Origin: Condylostoma magnum
Lineage: Eukaryota; Ciliophora; Heterotrichea; Heterotrichida; Condylostomatidae
Assembly (NCBI GenBank): GCA_920105805.1
Contig: CAKKTI010000004.1
Span: forward strand, 1-64,000
Reading direction: 5' to 3'
Length of the DNA: 64,000 bases
The notes under the pieces were generated by a model. It worked only from the letters and a program-made list of their open reading frames with translations, made no database searches and had not been told where the DNA came from. Positions 60,731 to 64,000 of the stretch are shown piece after piece; within the stretch, counting starts at the first letter, position 1; the number at the start of each line of letters is the position of its first letter. A program made the position numbers and the translations under genes.

Positions 60731-63130
60731 TTATACTAAAAGTGACATTGCATAATCTACCCTAGCAGCAAATTCCGGATTCTTTATATTATTTCTACAA
60801 TTCTGCAAATATACTGTGATTGGATTCAATTCTTATCGTTTCTGTATAAATTGCTCTGCTATGTCCATTACTAGGTTTACAATCATTAAATGAAAATGCT
60901 TAGTATTGTTTAAAACTACAAATTACAATAGAGTTTAAATAACCTTTTCTATATAACCTTCCATTAAGCCAATTTATTGAATATTACTCATTCCTATTAT
61001 AAGAGAACTATAAAATTCTATTATGCACTCCCTTCACTCCATTTTGGACAATTCTTCTTCATTGTCTTCAGAAGTACAAATAACTGAGATTTAATCAGCT
61101 ACTAAAATAATAGGTTATAGTTAGCCAAAACAATATTCAGGACACATTATGATAAGAACACTTAAAGTGCTTAATGCTCTTTGTTAAGTTCCTATTTACA
61201 TTTATGGGTTTTATAATATAGCTAAAATGTCATCAATGCATCCACATAGATCAGAGGCATATTCTCCTTATAAAAGTTAAGCAAAATCTTATAGTAGGTC
61301 TAGACAAGCTTAAATAATCTAGCAATCACGACTACTTTTTATTATATTTGTGACTATTGGCATATAAGCAAAGAAAAATTAAAACGGTTGTATTTATGAC
61401 TGATGGCATAATGCACTTACTAGGTATATAACCTAAGATGTTATGTTTTCTTCGTTATATATCAAACCTTCCGAAATCTTTTATAATGTTTGATTATCTA
61501 ATCATCCTTTTCTCATATTCAGCAGAGCTGATGAAAGTAAGTCGTAATGAGAGGATAAATCTTCATAATCACTTGCTTAGTTATATATTTTGTATATTTA
61601 ATTAAAATATTCTTCCCCTAAATTGACCTCTTAATTAGTAAATCGCTGGAATATCAGATTAATTGTTTTGCATACCTCAACTTAATACTGGTTAAAGTAC
61701 TTTTAATCTTTATATAGTTCTAATAATTGCTGAATTATAATATCAAGCTAATGGTGTTCAATTATAATTAGATTTTACTCCAGTAGTCAACATTAAGCAA
61801 TATCAATTGTCTCTAATTATGTTTCTTTGTAGTTTAAGTTTTGCCATATAGCACTAAAAACTTTATTATTTATATCATCATCAGCCAAGCAGTATGAAGA
61901 TTACATTATTAATTACTTTAAGGCAAAAGAGGCACTTTATCTATAATCGGCGTTTTTATTAAATGACTTAACTTCTGCGATAGCTAAGTGGAATCATTTA
62001 CTTATAATACTTTAGTTAAAGATAATACAGCTTGCTCCAATAGCCAGCATAACTGCTTAGGGAAAAGATTGGTTTTAATCAACAAAATTTAATATTATGT
62101 TCTAAATCCTGTTTAATCCATTTTGATAATCTTCAAATTACTTAAATTGTTCAAAAGATTCACTATAAATCTAGCAAATCAGAGAAATCATTTAGGATAT
62201 GCTAGGAATTAAATTACTCTATTGAAAGTTTACAGTATATTTTAAATAAGGAATATAAACATCAATCAGAGTAGGGCCTAATTTAATTATTTAAGACTAA
62301 TCTTACAATTACTCTATAATACTTTCCATATATGTACACCAGAAATCGATTATAGATGCAATCATTTATATATCCTAATTTTGACTGATTTTATCATAAG
62401 TATTAATTCCAATTTAAACAATATCAATTTAATCAGTAAAATACTCAGCAATTCTGCTTAAAACCCTAATAGCTTAAATGTTTAGAAGATTTGAAGAATG
62501 CAATAAAAAATCCATTAATGTTTTCATTAAATAATCTTTCTTATTCTAATCTTCAAAAATAAACTAAGAAATTGGCATTAGCTCATACAACGCACTCAAT
62601 GCAATTGAATTTAACGATTCCTCAGTACTTGCTTTAATGCTTTCAAAAATACAAGCTAGGATACTACACACAATTTGTGAATCAAATTACCTTTCACTAC
62701 TTTCTTCAGCTATGTATCATAAAGTCATTAAAGCAGATTGTTACTGATTAATATCATGAGAATACACATACTAAGTTAGATGATGTACCAAGTCAATCCA
62801 TTAATTTTCTTATATTTCATATGCTGCTATAGCCGCTAAAGCTTAACATGTTTAAATCTTTACCTCACTACTATCAGACTCCAACCCAACTAGCAAATTC
62901 TATCTTAATAAAACCCTTTAACTCCTGTCAATCTAAGCCCAGGCCTTTATATTATTCTTTATCTAAATCCCACACAATTATCTCAGCAAAGGAAAGCTTT
63001 CCTAATCTAAAACTCTTTCAATACAAAACTGGAAAAAAGCAGCTTACTATTCTTACAAAATTAATTCTAACTGCTAAAGTGACTGCATGTTTCCTTACTA
63101 CGCGTTTAATACAACTTACCCAATATTCAT
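60731..63130 (-). CDS. KPNB1: Importin subunit beta-1 (karyopherin beta)
   Basis: 799 aa, a HEAT-repeat superhelix (animal KPNB1 is 876 aa). The N-terminus MNIGQVVLNAQQGNMQSLQQ and the block LLRQLCGIQIKNNIKAWAQI match the importin N-terminal domain that binds RanGTP. Next come the expected repeats with EIQENQWIDLVHHL, ALMTLWYIAEES and SALYELMP. It carries cargo and importin alpha into nuclei, relevant in cells with two nuclear types. The start is 40 nt from the divergent TPR gene. The stop is TAA 60731-60733; the next TAA would overlap the opposing gene. Confidence 0.88.
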
Positions 63131-63170
63131 TATAAGATACACTTAACTTTCTAAAATTCAAAGTAAAGAA

Positions 63171-64000
63171 ATGTCACTTAAAATTCACGCTCCTTTGGGC
63201 CCAGCTCCTAATTCGATAAGAAATATAAACCGTATGCGACTTAGGCCGACCCCGAAACGTACAAAGTCAACTTCTCGGTCCAGATCCTTAGATAATAAGA
63301 AATTATTCCAACCCTCGGTTAATAAATCATATACATGCTACAAAAGACCCTAATTTCCCTCTACTAATTAAAGCTTTACTGTAGATAGGTCTAGGCATAT
63401 ATCAATGAGTGAGATTAGAAAACTGAGGAAAAACTAGTCTAGAAACATGCGATCCACTAGCAAATTTGATAATGGACATCCTGGACCTATTGATATTGAA
63501 GAACCTAGGAAGCAATAAATATAACAGTGACTAGATCAGGGAAATTAGGAGATGTAAAGAAGAAATTTTAACAAAGCTATTGAGATGTACTAAAAGATTA
63601 TTAATGATGATAAAAAAGTAATCGATGCTGTTTATAATAGAGCTGTTTGTTATATGCACTTAAATTAGCATAGTAAAGCTATTCCAGATCTACTGATTGT
63701 AGTTAAAAGGAACCCTTTGTATGATAAATAGCTGTATATTGCTATGGGAATGTGCTACATACAAACCGGAGATATAAGAACAGGACTTAGATGGATAACT
63801 AAAGGTATTTAAAAGTTTCCTAGGTATGTCTAAGCGTATATCACCAGAGGGTAATTACTCAATCAATAACAAAGATGAGATAAAGCTATGTCAGATTTTT
63901 ATAAAGCAATAAATCTGAGTTAAAATGAATCATAGGCGTATATAGGACTATCAGACAGTCTCTAAGGAGCAAAGGATATAAAAGGAGCTCTAACGGCCCT
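63171..64000 (+). CDS. TPR-repeat protein (3' partial)
   Basis: At least 276 aa, running off the right edge. The first 115 residues are basic and Ser/Arg/Pro-rich. From about residue 130, tetratricopeptide repeats appear (FNKAIEMYQKIINDDKK, AVYNRAVCYMHLNQHSKAI, AYIGLSDSLQGAKDIKGAL). TPR arrays of this type occur in many ciliary proteins, but the family cannot be fixed from the part present. Confidence 0.75.

Noticed and set aside
1-64000. Karyorelict code (table 27, only UGA as stop)
   Set aside because: Alba, ARL3, GATD1 and many others clearly end at TAA or TAG, and 16-nt introns fit heterotrichs better.
1-64000. Transposons, telomeric repeats, CRISPR, viral relics
   Set aside because: No terminal repeats, transposase or polymerase motifs, telomere-like runs or spaced repeats were seen by eye.

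Overview
The window is gene-dense, AT-rich nuclear DNA from a ciliate. Its genes can only be read if TAA and TAG are glutamine and TGA is tryptophan, while all three codons also serve as stops at gene ends. WD40 repeats at 28445-29848 carry TGA at the conserved Trp positions, the deubiquitinase at 53628-55880 carries TGA in its catalytic Cys box, and many genes end in a pair of adjacent in-frame stop-type codons. This is the context-dependent Condylostoma-type code (NCBI table 28). Two 16-nt introns in conserved genes (ARL3 and a ZMYND12-like gene) point to a heterotrich. I infer a macronuclear contig of Condylostoma or a close relative. In this code every frame is open, so ORF length proves nothing. 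I relied on domain motifs, codon composition, stop pairs and how neighbouring genes tile.

Layout: 1-5216 (-) four-domain voltage-gated cation channel, open at the left edge; 5344-6009 (+) unknown; 6006-6635 (-) RRM/zinc-finger protein; 6849-7646 (-) coiled coil; 7739-10120 (+) cytosolic carboxypeptidase; 10159-11391 (+) GPR180/TMEM145-like; 11399-13159 (+) TPR protein; 13183-13254 (-) tRNA-Asn; 13832-14572 (+) unknown; 14667-15965 (+) inactive-looking aspartyl-protease-like protein; 16219-17080 (-) ZMYND12-like; 17085-20024 (-) dCache receptor with vWA-like tail across a 100-N gap; 20041-20526 (-) unknown; 20762-22552 (+) coiled coil; 22610-23899 (+) purple acid phosphatase; 23912-24331 (+) small protein; 24365-25870 (-) MFSD12-like transporter; 25962-26885 (-) unknown; 26899-27885 (-) dynamitin; 27896-28423 (+) Arf-like GTPase; 28445-29848 (+) WD40; 30042-30254 (-) small ORF; 30527-34732 (+) 1401-aa helical protein; 34872-35045 (-) 57-aa membrane protein; 35165-36379 and 36385-37356 (+) coiled coils; 37345-38433 (-) FYVE-like coiled coil; 38561-39569 (+) three small genes; 39580-45774 (-) 2064-aa surface protein; 45899-47302 (+) amino-acid transporter; 47461-51171 (-) ABCC transporter; 51277-53622 (-) kinesin-fold pseudomotor; 53628-55880 (-) USP53/54-like enzyme; 55916-56474 (-) ARL3; 56608-57312 (-) GATD1; 57570-57872 (+) Alba; 57895-59181 (+) MFS; 59250-60725 (+) coiled coil; 60731-63130 (-) importin beta; 63171-end (+) TPR protein.

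The content fits a ciliated cell. Cilium or microtubule genes include ARL3, a ZMYND12-like protein, a tubulin-type carboxypeptidase, dynamitin, a kinesin-like protein and many coiled coils. Signalling or surface genes include the channel, the Cache receptor and the giant surface protein. Spacing is extreme: divergent start codons can lie 10 nt apart, tandem genes 2-13 nt apart, and convergent genes can overlap at their stops. I see no transposons, CRISPR, viral relics or long repeats.
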